Notes: generated by a model not told the origin, from the letters alone. Counted from the first letter of the stretch, positions 1 through 9,121 are shown. The stretch is DNA of 64,000 nt from Acidobacteriota bacterium (GCA_018268915.1 JAFDVQ010000005.1:434001-498000); one strand, 5' to 3'. Numbers and translations are program-made.

Positions 1-2
1 GT

Positions 3-1088
3 GCATTCGCGCAGGCGGACCCCGGGCAGGTCGCCTTCTCTCTGGAGAAGGAGGGCAAGTTCACGGAAGCCGAACAGGCGTGGGAAAACCTTGCCAGACA
101 GTTTCCCAATAAAGCCGAACCGCTGGCACATCTCGGGCTTATAGAGTCGAAACAGGGGCGATATGCGAACGCAATTCGTAGCTACAGGCGTGCGATGGCT
201 CTCGATCCTGGCATGCCGGGCTTGCGGCTGAACCTTGGGCTGGCCTTGTTCAAGGCAGGCGAATATCAGCAAACGATAGCGACTCTCGAACCATTAATGA
301 AGGAGCATCCGGGAGATCAGCAGCTCACGGTTCTCATCGGAATGTCGCAATACGGGCTTAGCCGGTTCGCGGACGCGTCACGAACACTCAAGCTGGCGTC
401 AGTGCACGACCCACAGAACCTCACTCTGCTTCTGACGCTGGCGCATGCCTGTTTGTGGTCGAAGCAGTACTCTTGCGTTCAGGACTCGTTCCATCAAATC
501 CTGGCTCTCAATGCCGAGTCCGCTGAAGCAGACATGCTGATGGGCGAAACTCTCGATGAAATGAAAGACCACGAGGGGGCAGTCCGCTTGTTCCGTGCAG
601 CAGTGAAAACCAACCCAAGCGAACCCAATGTTCACTTCGGGCTTGGTTATCTGCTTTGGACAAAAGGACAATACCCGGAAGCAGCGACAGAATTTCAAGC
701 CGAACTTGCCAACGATCCGCAGCATTCTCTGGCTACGCTCTACCTCGGCGATGCGAAGCTGCAGATGAACCTGCCCGAAGATGCGCAGCCGCTTCTCGAG
801 AAGGTGGTGAAAGTTGACGCATCGAGCGGCATGGCCCATCGCGATCTCGGCATCGTCTTTGCGGATGAAGGAAAGAAGGAGCAGGCTGTCGCCGAGTTTC
901 GCGCGGCTATTCGCATAAATTCAAAAGACGTCAGTGCGCACTATCGGTTGGCTCGGCTATATCGCTCAATGGGAAAGACTGCGGAAGCAAAGATCGAGTT
1001 TGACAAGGCAAATAGCCTGAACAAAGCCGAGGACGAAAGGCTGCTGAAAGTCATGTCGGCGGTGCCAGCGAAAAAACAAGCCCCTTGA
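3..1088 (+). CDS. Exported TPR-repeat protein, 5' end outside window
   Basis: The reading frame is open from the window edge. The first visible residues (AFAQADPGQ) look like the tail of a signal peptide with an AQA-type cleavage site, so only the start codon and most of the signal are missing. The remaining ~360 residues are a continuous array of about nine tetratricopeptide repeats, with the usual small and aromatic positions in motifs such as GEYQQTIATLEPL, GQYPEAATEFQAEL and GKKEQAVAEFRAAI. TPR arrays are protein-interaction scaffolds, so the role here is probably periplasmic assembly or binding. There is no enzymatic domain. It ends 180 bp before the convergent receptor gene. A start at 195 is possible in isolation, but the frame and repeat pattern continue upstream of it. 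The partner is unknown. Confidence 0.85.
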   Translation, partial: AFAQADPGQVAFSLEKEGKFTEAEQAWENLARQFPNKAEPLAHLGLIESKQGRYANAIRSYRRAMALDPGMPGLRLNLGLALFKAGEYQQTIATLEPLMKEHPGDQQLTVLIGMSQYGLSRFADASRTLKLASVHDPQNLTLLLTLAHACLWSKQYSCVQDSFHQILALNAESAEADMLMGETLDEMKDHEGAVRLFRAAVKTNPSEPNVHFGLGYLLWTKGQYPEAATEFQAELANDPQHSLATLYLGDAKLQMNLPEDAQPLLEKVVKVDASSGMAHRDLGIVFADEGKKEQAVAEFRAAIRINSKDVSAHYRLARLYRSMGKTAEAKIEFDKANSLNKAEDERLLKVMSAVPAKKQAP

Positions 1089-1217
1089 ATTGATCTCTCT
1101 TCTACTGAAAAGATCAAAAGGTCCGGATCGCATCCTTTCTTCCAGTGCGTTGGTGAGTGTTCCTATTCATCGTTCCCGACCGATCTGTTCGATGATTTTG
1201 ATCAGACCCTGGCTGGC

Positions 1218-1246
1218 AAAAAAAGGCCGGAGCTCAAGCTCCGGCC
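1218..1246 (-). terminator. Rho-independent terminator of the TonB-receptor gene
   Basis: A perfect 10-bp stem (GGCCGGAGCT with AGCTCCGGCC, 2-nt loop, 1225-1246) is followed on the minus strand by seven T residues (1224-1218). It lies 24 bp past the receptor stop codon. Confidence 0.9.
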
Positions 1247-1269
1247 CTGTTCAGGAGTAATGAGCAAAG

Positions 1270-4200
1270 TTAGAAGATCACTTTTGCGCCGATCTGAATA
1301 CGGCGTGGGGCGTGACCGCTTACGACCTGGCCAAAGGAACTATCAGCCAGGCTCTTGTCCACTCCACCGCTGCTCGATCCATTTCCTCCACCCGAGCCGA
1401 AGCTCTCATGGTTGAAGGCATTGAAGAACTCGCCACGCAGCTGGAACGAAACCCGTTCGGCGATCTTAGTGTTCTTGATGGCTGCAAGGTCCCAGTTGTT
1501 TAGACCAGGGCCAAGCAGGCTGCCAGAGCGTTCGCTGCCCCAATGGTTAACTGCAGTAGCGAAAGAATCGGTGCTGAACCACTGGTCCACCGACTTGGTC
1601 ATATGAACCGGTCCGATCTGGTCGGGACGCGGACTCTGCGATCCAACTCCGACGTGTTCACCATTCGGATCCCACGGGTCGCGAGGCTGAGACAAGGAGA
1701 AGCTCTGTCCTGAAAACACTTGCCCGATACCCGATACCTCCCATCCACCGGCTACTCTGCCAACAAGACCTGATTGGTGAGAGAAGAACGGAAGGTCATA
1801 GATGACGTTCCCGGTGAAAGTATGCGGCTGGTTGTAGGACGACGGCCCGTAGTCCATCTTGAAGTCATACTGGTAAGTGGAGTACACGTCGCGATCTTGG
1901 GACTGAGTTGTCAGATCCTTCGACCACGTGTACGCCATGCCCAGCTGCACACCGTGAGAATGGTGGTTCAGGCTGACCTGGAGTGAGTTGTAGTTGTTTG
2001 TGAAGAATGGACCGCGATCCCTGATCGTTGAATAACCGAGGTACGGGCGCAGTGCGTTGGTCTGTGTTGTGGGAGCTGCCTGGACTGCGGCAACTGTCGG
2101 CTGGTTTTCGTCAAACTGTCCGAGCAGGTGACGAGCCACCGCGCCTACATATGCAGTTTCAAGCACCGTGCTGGGCAGCAGTTCGCGTTGAATGCTCAGG
2201 TTGAAGTTGGAGTACCGGGGCACGAAGAAGTCCGGATTTCCAGCTGCAACGAGCAGATTCGGCCCGTAGTTGACCGACGTGCTGCCGCTCGTAATGTTGT
2301 CAAACTTCGCGTTGTTGATTGTGGTGCCCTGCGCCAGCGGCGGATTTACGAATGCATTCTGCTCCCATATTCCATTGAGCAGGCGATCGTAGAAGACACC
2401 AAAGCCGCCACGCACTACCATCCTGCCGTTGCCGCTTACGTCATAGGCGAAGCCAAAGCGAGGAGCGAAATTGGTGTTGTAGTTCGGTGCGACATATGCG
2501 CCAAAAGGCGAGCACGACACCAAAGGTGAAATCTTCTGAGCATTGCTGCACGCAGCTCCCTTGGGGAAGATAATCCCGTTTGTATAAGTGGATGGTTGCA
2601 GCAGGAACCCGTTCACCATCTGATCTGGTACGAAGTTGCCTGTAGCCGGATCGATCTGCGGCGCGAGTTGCGGATCGTACAGTTTGGGATCGAAGTTCGA
2701 GACAGTGTTCTTGACGTCGGTGACGGAGGGCAATCGGCTCCAGCGAACGCCCAAGTTCAGCGTCAAACGCGAAGTAACCTTCCAATCGTCCTGTACGTAA
2801 GCTTCCGTGTTGATGAAGTGCAGATCCGGGATAATATCCGGCAAGGTCTGGCTGAAGGTGGAAACATTCCCGACGAGGAAGTCAGCCCAGGAATTGAAGC
2901 TGAAGCTCGGCGTGCCGTTCACCGCATTCTCGGTCTTGATCATCTGCTGAAGCTGGAAGCCGGTGCGCAGCGTGTGTTTGCCGAGGCTGAATGAGAGGTT
3001 GTCGAAATAGGTCCGGTCAAGATTGCGCTCGTTCCAAGGCGAGGATCCTGCGTTGAAGCCAGTGACTCCGTCAATCGAGATTGACGGCACCTTGCCATAT
3101 GGGTCTGGCTGCCACTGATTGGTCAAAGAACCATTGACAGTACTCGAAGTCGCAAATTGATCGGGCTTGATCTGAGAGAAGTAAGTGCCCTGCGCGTAAG
3201 CGAACTCGAATTCGTTCACGACCTTCGGGCTGATAGTCCACGTCAGATTGCCGACAGCGTTCTTGCCCGGCGAGTTTACGAGAGTGTCGACCAGGCCAGG
3301 GTAGTTAGAACCAGCCCAGAGGCCCTCTGGATTGTCCACAGGCATGTCATCGTTCATGTACCGCGCGTAGAAGTGTACCTTGTCCGTGAAATAGTGATCG
3401 ATGCGCGCAATGTCGTCGCGGAAATTATTCTGCGCCGAATAAGAGAATACGTAACGATCGCCGCTGTTCGCCGGGTATTTGCTGAACACATTCGTCAGGT
3501 AAACCTGAGAGTTCGCGCTGTAGCAGCTCGGCTTGATCGTGGTGGTATCAGTGGCCGCGTCGTAGGTAGCACATCCTGCGGGAGCGTTCGTGAAGTTCCC
3601 GGAGACTGTGCCGTTCAGCATGGCCTGCGTTGCAGCAGGCATGTTGTCACCGCCTGGCGAACTGATCTTCCTCCACTCCTCTGACCAGAAGAAGAATGTC
3701 TTGTTCTTGTTTGTGTTGTAGACGTTCGGAATGTAGATCGGTCCACCAACCGTGAAACCATAGACGTTGTGGTGGTTCACAGGGTTCTTGTTTGGTTCGC
3801 CGTTCTCAATCTGGCTGCGCTTGTTGAACCACTCATTAGCATCGAGTGCCGTGTTGCGCAGAAATTCATAGGCAGTTCCATGAAAGCTGCTGGTTCCAGC
3901 CTTCGTTGCCACAACAACCTGGCCGCCACCCGACCGTCCATACCCAGCGTCATAGGTGCCGCGCGCCAGCGTGAATTCCTGGATGGCATCTATGTTGGGT
4001 GCGTTGATTACTGTGCCGTTGGAACCGGAATCATTGATATCCGATCCGTCAACGGTCCAGTTGTTAGCCGTGGCGCGAGCTCCATTGATCGACATCTGCG
4101 TCGCGCCGGCACCCGTCTCGTCTCCCATCTGGCTTACAACTCCAGGTTGTAGCGTGACGAGCTGCTGGAAGTTGCGGCCCGCGAGTTCGAGCTCGCGGAT

Positions 4201-4683
4201 CTGCTGCCCCGTGATGGTGCCGGCTTGCGCGCTCGACTCCGTGTCAACACTCAACGCAGCAGCTTCCACAGTGACCGTCGTGCTGGTCGAACCTGTCTTC
4301 AACTGAATGTTGAGGCCGCGCTTTTCCGCGACATTGAGTACGACGTTTTTCGCCACGAAAGTCTCAAAACCTTGCGAGGAAACACTCACGTTGTATGTGC
4401 CTGCCTGCAAGCTCGTCACGGCATAGTTGCCGCTGCCGTCGGACATCACAGTCCGCACAGCATTGGTCGTGGTCTGCGTGACAGTGACAGCTGCATTCGG
4501 AATGACTGCCCCTGTACTGTCTGTCACTTCACCGGTAAGGGTTGCTGTGAGTTGCTGCGCCCTCGATTCGCTCACACATGCGAACACAAGCAGGGCGACG
4601 AGAACCATCAACACACTGCGGAGGTTCGAACGCATCGGAGAAAGACTTTGATTGAGAACCCTATTGAGGTCAATCATTGCCAT
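1270..4683 (-). CDS. Oar-like TonB-dependent receptor with carboxypeptidase-regulatory domain
   Basis: Outer-membrane protein of 1137 residues. The ATG at 4683 is chosen because AAAGGAAGG lies 4-5 nt upstream; 69 codons of open frame before it look non-coding. The N-terminus has a signal peptide (hydrophobic core VLMVLVALLVFACV, cleavage near SRAQ), then a Cna-B/carboxypeptidase-regulatory-like domain (about residues 40-125, TLTGEVTDSTGAVIPNAAV), a plug domain (about 130-260, with TVDGSDIND) and a large beta-barrel ending in a C-terminal phenylalanine (RRIQIGAKVIF). This architecture is characteristic of the very large receptor families of Acidobacteriota, thought to import oligosaccharides or other large substrates with TonB energy. 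It sits beside a DeoR regulator and a GH20 hexosaminidase, which suggests an amino-sugar ligand; that is inference. No TonB/ExbBD genes are in the window. Confidence 0.92.
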   Translation of the reverse strand: MAMIDLNRVLNQSLSPMRSNLRSVLMVLVALLVFACVSESRAQQLTATLTGEVTDSTGAVIPNAAVTVTQTTTNAVRTVMSDGSGNYAVTSLQAGTYNVSVSSQGFETFVAKNVVLNVAEKRGLNIQLKTGSTSTTVTVEAAALSVDTESSAQAGTITGQQIRELELAGRNFQQLVTLQPGVVSQMGDETGAGATQMSINGARATANNWTVDGSDINDSGSNGTVINAPNIDAIQEFTLARGTYDAGYGRSGGGQVVVATKAGTSSFHGTAYEFLRNTALDANEWFNKRSQIENGEPNKNPVNHHNVYGFTVGGPIYIPNVYNTNKNKTFFFWSEEWRKISSPGGDNMPAATQAMLNGTVSGNFTNAPAGCATYDAATDTTTIKPSCYSANSQVYLTNVFSKYPANSGDRYVFSYSAQNNFRDDIARIDHYFTDKVHFYARYMNDDMPVDNPEGLWAGSNYPGLVDTLVNSPGKNAVGNLTWTISPKVVNEFEFAYAQGTYFSQIKPDQFATSSTVNGSLTNQWQPDPYGKVPSISIDGVTGFNAGSSPWNERNLDRTYFDNLSFSLGKHTLRTGFQLQQMIKTENAVNGTPSFSFNSWADFLVGNVSTFSQTLPDIIPDLHFINTEAYVQDDWKVTSRLTLNLGVRWSRLPSVTDVKNTVSNFDPKLYDPQLAPQIDPATGNFVPDQMVNGFLLQPSTYTNGIIFPKGAACSNAQKISPLVSCSPFGAYVAPNYNTNFAPRFGFAYDVSGNGRMVVRGGFGVFYDRLLNGIWEQNAFVNPPLAQGTTINNAKFDNITSGSTSVNYGPNLLVAAGNPDFFVPRYSNFNLSIQRELLPSTVLETAYVGAVARHLLGQFDENQPTVAAVQAAPTTQTNALRPYLGYSTIRDRGPFFTNNYNSLQVSLNHHSHGVQLGMAYTWSKDLTTQSQDRDVYSTYQYDFKMDYGPSSYNQPHTFTGNVIYDLPFFSHQSGLVGRVAGGWEVSGIGQVFSGQSFSLSQPRDPWDPNGEHVGVGSQSPRPDQIGPVHMTKSVDQWFSTDSFATAVNHWGSERSGSLLGPGLNNWDLAAIKNTKIAERVSFQLRGEFFNAFNHESFGSGGGNGSSSGGVDKSLADSSFGQVVSGHAPRRIQIGAKVIF

Positions 4684-5218
4684 CACACCTTCCTTTTGAA
4701 ATCTCGTGGTCTGGTGCGCTAGAGCGCACGGTGGCTCAAGAGCTAAGGAACGTTGCTCTTGAATGGGTTCTCCCTGGGATTTCTCAAAAAAGACCGGCGG
4801 CCATACCGGACCCTTCGCTGTATTGAACCGAGGATGGTTCAGGGCCCGGCTTATCGTAGGACTCTTTCTTATCTGCACTTCGCCTCCCAAGGTTTGTTTC
4901 CAAGGCCGGCAGTTATCACATCATGCCGGCTTCTGTCGGCTGCCCCTCTCGTTCGCTATTTACACAAACTGTCGGTGGCAGACACTTTTACTACGTTGGG
5001 AAGAAAGATACGACGATTCGAGAGCTATTTCAATAACAAAGTGATCATTAACAGCGAAAATAATCACGCCAAAGGAGGAATCGACCATATTTCAGTCAAG
5101 CTTCATTGACTTCGGATCGAATACCTTGTAGCAGTGTCACGAGATGAAGTTCCCTGAGAGGTAGAACCTGGACGCTCCTCTTCTGAAATCTATGAATTAG
5201 AGAGCTCTACAAGACGGC
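4684..5218. other. Regulatory region upstream of the receptor gene, no gene seen
   Basis: This 535-bp gap has no convincing reading frame. It holds the receptor ribosome binding site, an inverted repeat GCCGGCA/TGCCGGC with a 12-nt spacer (4905-4930), and the imperfect palindrome at 5041-5067. The stretch is more AT-rich around 5030-5070 than its surroundings, as expected for a promoter region. No clear terminator for the deoR-type gene ending at 5219 is visible. Confidence 0.5.
5041..5067. promoter_or_regulatory. Candidate operator with GTGATCATT half-site
   Basis: Left arm GTGATCAT and right arm ATAATCAC form an imperfect inverted repeat (7 of 8 positions) around an A-rich centre containing GCGAAAAT. 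The same GTGATCATT occurs at 6072-6080, in front of the DeoR-family gene, followed by TTTTTCGC, which is nearly the complement of the centre here. Shared motifs upstream of the receptor and of the regulator suggest the DeoR protein as binder; that is inference. Confidence 0.4.
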
Positions 5219-6004
5219 TCAGACCCGCATTACTCGAATTCCTTGTCGCTCAAAAGGGGCGAGGGCCTCTTGAGATACGCCGACATTAGTCACAATCGTA
5301 TTTATTTCGCTCACAGGACAAATGAACGCCGGGCTCACGTTTCCGAATTTGGTGGAGTCGGTGACGACGATGACCTGCTTCGCGTGCTTGAGCATTTTCC
5401 TGTAAATTAGCGCCTCGTCTGTCTCCAGTGTCGTGGCGCCCCGTTCCGCATCGAGACCGGTTACGCTGAAAAATACCTTGTCCATATATACATCGTCGAG
5501 AAATTCTAGAGCAGCATTTCCTGTAAGTGAAAACGACCAGGCCCATGGAATCACGCCACCCGTCAGATAGGTGCGAACGCCAGGCTGATTGCATAGCTCC
5601 ATGCCAATGTTGAGAGCATTGGTAATGACCTGAATCTTCTCTCTATGGCGGAGAGCGCGGCCAATGTGAGTCGTAGTTGTACCAGCAGAGAGCCCTATCG
5701 TCTCGTTCGGCTGAACGAGTTCGGCCGCCGCAAGTCCAATCCGTCTCTTCTCAGTCGCGTATCGCTGTTCGCGAGCCAGAAATGAGCTGTCATACCGAAA
5801 TGGCTCGTAAAGGAGAGGCTCTACCAGTGTCGCTCCGCCGTGGGTTCGACGAATCAATCCTCGATTTTCAAGACGCGCTAAGTCGCGGCGGATGCTGGGA
5901 GCCGAAGAACCGACCTCACCGAGGATCTCGTCGATCGAGGCAGCGCTAACCCGCAGTAGAAACTTGATGATCTGCTCACAGCGGTCGTTCAGGGTCTCTG
6001 GCAT
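5219..6004 (-). CDS. DeoR/GlpR-family transcriptional regulator (amino-sugar type)
   Basis: A 261-residue regulator. Residues ~5-60 form the DeoR winged helix-turn-helix (IDEILGEVGSSAPSIRRDLA, then LENRGLIRRTHGGATL, a family hallmark). The rest is the DeoRC sugar-phosphate sensor domain, including GLSAGTTTTHIGRAL and the C-terminal VVTDSTKFG. Members of this family sense phosphorylated sugars; the AgaR and GlpR branches control amino-sugar or glycerol genes. The ATG at 6004 places MPETL directly before the helix-turn-helix; a TTG 11 codons earlier is possible. No good ribosome binding site is seen, but a TAGAAT hexamer ends ten bases before the ATG, so the leader may be very short. It is divergent from the GH20 gene and lies behind the TonB receptor, so regulation of N-acetylglucosamine or chitin-fragment use is the likely job. 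Confidence 0.88.
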   Translation of the reverse strand: MPETLNDRCEQIIKFLLRVSAASIDEILGEVGSSAPSIRRDLARLENRGLIRRTHGGATLVEPLLYEPFRYDSSFLAREQRYATEKRRIGLAAAELVQPNETIGLSAGTTTTHIGRALRHREKIQVITNALNIGMELCNQPGVRTYLTGGVIPWAWSFSLTGNAALEFLDDVYMDKVFFSVTGLDAERGATTLETDEALIYRKMLKHAKQVIVVTDSTKFGNVSPAFICPVSEINTIVTNVGVSQEALAPFERQGIRVMRV

Positions 6005-6071
6005 GACGCGAACGATTCTACACGGCCCGCAGGCCAATCCTTACAAACTTTTCATCCATCCTGACAATTTG

Positions 6072-6080
6072 GTGATCATT
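6072..6080. promoter_or_regulatory. Second copy of the GTGATCATT operator-like motif
   Basis: GTGATCATT lies 68 bp upstream of the deoR-type start, identical to the left arm of the site at 5041. It is followed at 6087-6095 by GTTTTTCGC. The pairing supports a common regulator, probably autoregulation, but no binding has been shown. Confidence 0.35.
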
Positions 6081-6195
6081 TGTCTTGTTTTTCGCATTTT
6101 TATGAAGGAATGAGGCCCTAATGCTCAAGTCAGTCCTCGAAGACGCGAAGTGGAATGATAGCTATTCTCAATACATATACTCAAAAGCGCTAAGT

Positions 6196-6215
6196 TTGCA
6201 CAATCTATAGTGCAA
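6196..6215. promoter_or_regulatory. Perfect inverted repeat TTGCAC-N8-GTGCAA upstream of GH20 gene
   Basis: Two 6-bp arms with exact symmetry and an AT-rich 8-bp spacer (AATCTATA) lie 120 bp before the GH20 start in the divergent intergenic region. A possible -10 element TATACT sits just upstream at 6176. The geometry fits a dimeric regulator. It differs from the GTGATCATT motif, so a second regulator may act here. Confidence 0.35.
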
Positions 6216-6334
6216 TCCATGCTGCAGGAACTTTGCGCCTCGTTGCTGATCGCAAGCCTTTGATCGAACGGCCACTAAACGCTCACACGCGGTACGCCAT
6301 GATGTACGATTTCTGTGTTCTGAAAGGAGCACGT

Positions 6335-8383
6335 GTGAGGAATTGCAATCTCAAATATTTGGTACTCGTCTTGGTTATGACAATCGCTACGGGCTGGGAC
6401 CTCGCACAAGGGCAGAGAGACACAACCCTCCCCCTGATGCCGATGCCTTCTCACGTCAGTCAGGGACAGGGATCATTGAAAGTCGACAGCAACTTTACCG
6501 TTCAGTTCGAGGGGTACACGGACGCGAGGCTCGAACTCGCTCGGAAGCGCTTCCTGACGACTCTGTCGAAGCAGACAGGAATCCCTTATCACTTAGAACC
6601 AACAGAAGGAACGGCATCACTGACAATCAAAACATCGGCGGCGAGCAAAGCGATTCAGAGCGTCGAAGAAGACGAGTCGTATCACCTCGAAGTCACTCCC
6701 ACGAAGGCGACAATTACTGCCCCTAATTCTCTCGGGGCGCTGCACGGACTGCAGACATTCCTTCAACTTGTGACTGCAACACCGGATGGATTTGCAGCTC
6801 CGGCGGTTACGATCAACGACGCGCCGCGCTTTGCCTGGCGTGGACTGATGATCGACGCTGGCCGTCATTTCCAGCCCATGGACGTGCTCAAGCGAAATCT
6901 GGATGGAATGGAAGCAGTAAAGTTGAATGTCTTCCACTGGCACCTGTCCGAGGACCAGGGCTTTCGCGCGGAAAGTAAGGTCTTCCCGCTCCTGACTGGG
7001 AAAGGTTCGAACGGCGACTACTACACCCAGGCACAGATGAAAGAGATCGTCGAATACGCGCGTGATCGCGGGATCCGCGTGGTGCCGGAATTCGATATGC
7101 CCTGCCATACGACTTCCTGGTTTGTCGGCTATCCGGAACTCGGCAGCGGGAAGGGGCCTTACCAGATTCAGACGCGCTGGGGCATCTTCGATACTGCTAT
7201 GAATCCAAGTCGTGAGAGCACCTTCGCCGTAATCGACAAGTTCATCGGCGAGATGACCACGATTTTTCCCGATCAGTACTTCCACGTGGGTGGTGATGAG
7301 TGCAATGGGAAGGAATGGGATGCGAACTCCCAGCTGAAGACGTTCATGCAGGCTCATCAGCTGAAGGACAATGCCGCATTACAGTCGTACTTCAGCGGGC
7401 GTGTACAGAAGATCGTGGCCGGACATCATCGCGTCATGGTCGGTTGGGACGAGGTGCTCCAGCCGAATACGCCGAAAGATGTGGTCATCCAGTCATGGCG
7501 AGGCCCGAAAGGACTGGCCGCATCGGCGCGCCAGGGAAACCGCACAATCCTGTCCAACGGCTACTATGTCGATCTCAATCAGAGCGCCGAGGAGCACTAT
7601 CTGACTGATCCCCTGGGTGGAGATGCGGCGAACCTCTCCGATGAGGAAAAGAAGCGGGTAATGGGCGGGGAGTCCGCTATGTGGTCGGAGTTCACCACGT
7701 CCGAGATTATCGACAGCCGCATCTGGCCGCGAACTGCGGCTATCGCGGAACGGCTCTGGTCGCCTCAGGAGATGCGCGACGTGGAATCAATGTACTCGCG
7801 AATGTACAAAATCTCCGACAAGCTGGAGGCCTACGGGCTCACGCATCAGTCAGTGACGCCGTTGATGTTGAAGAGAATGAGCGGTGAGACTGACCCGAAG
7901 TATCTCGCGGTACTGGCGTCAATAGTGCAGCCTCCGCGCGGTTATGAGCGCGAATCGTTGAAGGAATACGACTGGCACTCTCCTCTCAATCACCTCGTCG
8001 ATGCTGTTCCGCCAGAGAGCGAGACCGCCAGGCAATTCAGCAATCTAGTCAAGGCAATTGTGGCTGGGAATGCTTCCCAGGAGCAATGGCAGACTGCAAA
8101 GCAATGGCTAACGGAGTGGCGCGACAATGATGCGAAACTACAGCCGACCCTGAAAAACTCTGATATCACTGGAGAGCTGGGCCCTCTGTCGCAGACGGTT
8201 GCTCAGGTATCCACCATTGGACTGCGGGCGCTCGACGATCTACAAAGCAAGCGCGCTGCTAACGCGTCAGCTCACCAAAGCGATTTGCAAACTCTCAAAG
8301 AGGCGAAGAAGCCTCAAGCAGTCTTGCGCAACATGATTGTTGCTCCAGTTGAGGCGTTGGTGCAGGCGGCCGGGAAACAATGA
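6335..8383 (+). CDS. Exported beta-N-acetylhexosaminidase, GH20
   Basis: A 682-residue enzyme that removes terminal N-acetylglucosamine or N-acetylgalactosamine from glycans such as chitin fragments or glycoconjugates. The GTG at 6335 is chosen because GGAG ends 5 nt upstream; it opens directly into a signal peptide (YLVLVLVMTIATGWDLAQGQ). Then come the GH20b domain (about residues 35-160) and the catalytic TIM barrel from WRGLMIDAGRHF onward. It has HWHLSEDQGFR and the GH20 hallmark HVGGDECNG, with the Asp-Glu catalytic pair at D321-E322; this family uses substrate-assisted retention by the 2-acetamido group. VIQSWRG and MWSE follow. A ~150-residue C-terminal extension is helical and not recognised. 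It is divergent from the DeoR regulator, consistent with sugar-inducible expression. Confidence 0.93.
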   Translation: MRNCNLKYLVLVLVMTIATGWDLAQGQRDTTLPLMPMPSHVSQGQGSLKVDSNFTVQFEGYTDARLELARKRFLTTLSKQTGIPYHLEPTEGTASLTIKTSAASKAIQSVEEDESYHLEVTPTKATITAPNSLGALHGLQTFLQLVTATPDGFAAPAVTINDAPRFAWRGLMIDAGRHFQPMDVLKRNLDGMEAVKLNVFHWHLSEDQGFRAESKVFPLLTGKGSNGDYYTQAQMKEIVEYARDRGIRVVPEFDMPCHTTSWFVGYPELGSGKGPYQIQTRWGIFDTAMNPSRESTFAVIDKFIGEMTTIFPDQYFHVGGDECNGKEWDANSQLKTFMQAHQLKDNAALQSYFSGRVQKIVAGHHRVMVGWDEVLQPNTPKDVVIQSWRGPKGLAASARQGNRTILSNGYYVDLNQSAEEHYLTDPLGGDAANLSDEEKKRVMGGESAMWSEFTTSEIIDSRIWPRTAAIAERLWSPQEMRDVESMYSRMYKISDKLEAYGLTHQSVTPLMLKRMSGETDPKYLAVLASIVQPPRGYERESLKEYDWHSPLNHLVDAVPPESETARQFSNLVKAIVAGNASQEQWQTAKQWLTEWRDNDAKLQPTLKNSDITGELGPLSQTVAQVSTIGLRALDDLQSKRAANASAHQSDLQTLKEAKKPQAVLRNMIVAPVEALVQAAGKQ

Positions 8384-8417
8384 CAAATGGCTGCCGGGGT
8401 ACTCCGGCAACCATTTG
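8384..8417 (+). terminator. Hairpin after the GH20 gene
   Basis: CAAATGG and CCATTTG enclose an inner GCCGG/CCGGC stem, starting at the base after the GH20 stop codon. There is no long T-run afterwards (GTACCTC), so it may be a weak terminator or an RNA 3'-end stabiliser. Confidence 0.55.
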
Positions 8418-8653
8418 TACCTCGGGCATTGGGGAGCAGACAGATGGCTGCCTCCTCATGCCCCGAGAGCTTAGCCCTCGAGTTCTGGCTGACATATAGG
8501 AACCTGTTTTTGAGTACCTGAATGGGTACGGCATGCGGTACTCCTGCCCCGTTGACAGTCGCTGCTCGACCGTGGTCCCTTAGGGTGCGAGGTTCCTTAC
8601 ATTTGCAAATGCTCTTCCATCGAATGGCGACGGTGGTCGCGATTCCATTCCTC

Positions 8654-8690
8654 ACACTCTTCGGAGTGTTGTTCCTCTGCGTCCGCAGAG
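8654..8690. repeat. Two adjacent perfect hairpins with 4-nt loops
   Basis: ACACTC-TTCG-GAGTGT (8654-8669) and CTCTGC-GTCC-GCAGAG (8675-8690) are separated by 5 nt. The first has a stable TTCG tetraloop. No T-run follows on either strand, so they do not look like terminators. Confidence 0.45.
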
Positions 8691-8910
8691 TGTTGGCGAT
8701 GAGCATGCGAGTTTTCGGCTGGGAACTGGCCTGGCCTCCAGTAGTAGCTGAGGAGCCAGAGCTGCAGATCGAGAGCTCTCACAGCAGATCCCGGCGGTCA
8801 AGAATGCCGGCAAGGCAACGCACAGCTGGCAAGAGATGGTAATTATTGCGGCGCCGGCGCCCCAAGTAATTTCTTGAGAGGTTGGGCAGTCATTTCTGAG
8901 TAACCCCGGA

Positions 8911-8944
8911 CCCGGTGCGCCATTACCCCCGGTTCGCCATTACC
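8911..8944. repeat. Tandem duplication of a 17-bp unit
   Basis: Unit CCCGGTGCGCCATTACC (8911-8927) is followed immediately by CCCGGTTCGCCATTACC (8928-8944), with one mismatch. It lies 178 bp before the cytochrome start. It could be a direct-repeat binding site or just a local duplication. Confidence 0.6.
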
Positions 8945-9121
8945 TTTGTCATCCTCGCCAATGAAATGCCTCTTCCGCATCATCACTTTTCCGTTTCAGA
9001 TTTCGATTACCGATCCAAAGCGTCTCGACCTCTTTCTGACGTCTGAGTGAAACGCTTGCGGGCCACCGGCTCACTAGTCAGACATACGATTGACCCAAAC
9101 TCTCTCCCGGAGTTGAAAGCA

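Larger units (their letters stand above)
8418..9121. other. 700-bp gap with structured repeats, no convincing gene
   Basis: Reading frames here lack a ribosome binding site and sensible composition, on either strand. What is visible is a pair of back-to-back hairpins (8654-8690), a 2 x 17-bp tandem repeat (8911-8944) and the leader of the cytochrome gene. A structured RNA is possible but not supported by any family I recognise. Confidence 0.4.

Noticed and set aside
1312..4722. Many 60-175-codon plus-strand frames opposite the TonB receptor
   Set aside because: Shadows of the receptor gene; none has a ribosome binding site or domain.
8522..8842. 106-codon plus-strand frame after GH20
   Set aside because: No ribosome binding site, irregular composition, and it covers the twin hairpins; competing frames of similar length exist on the other strand.
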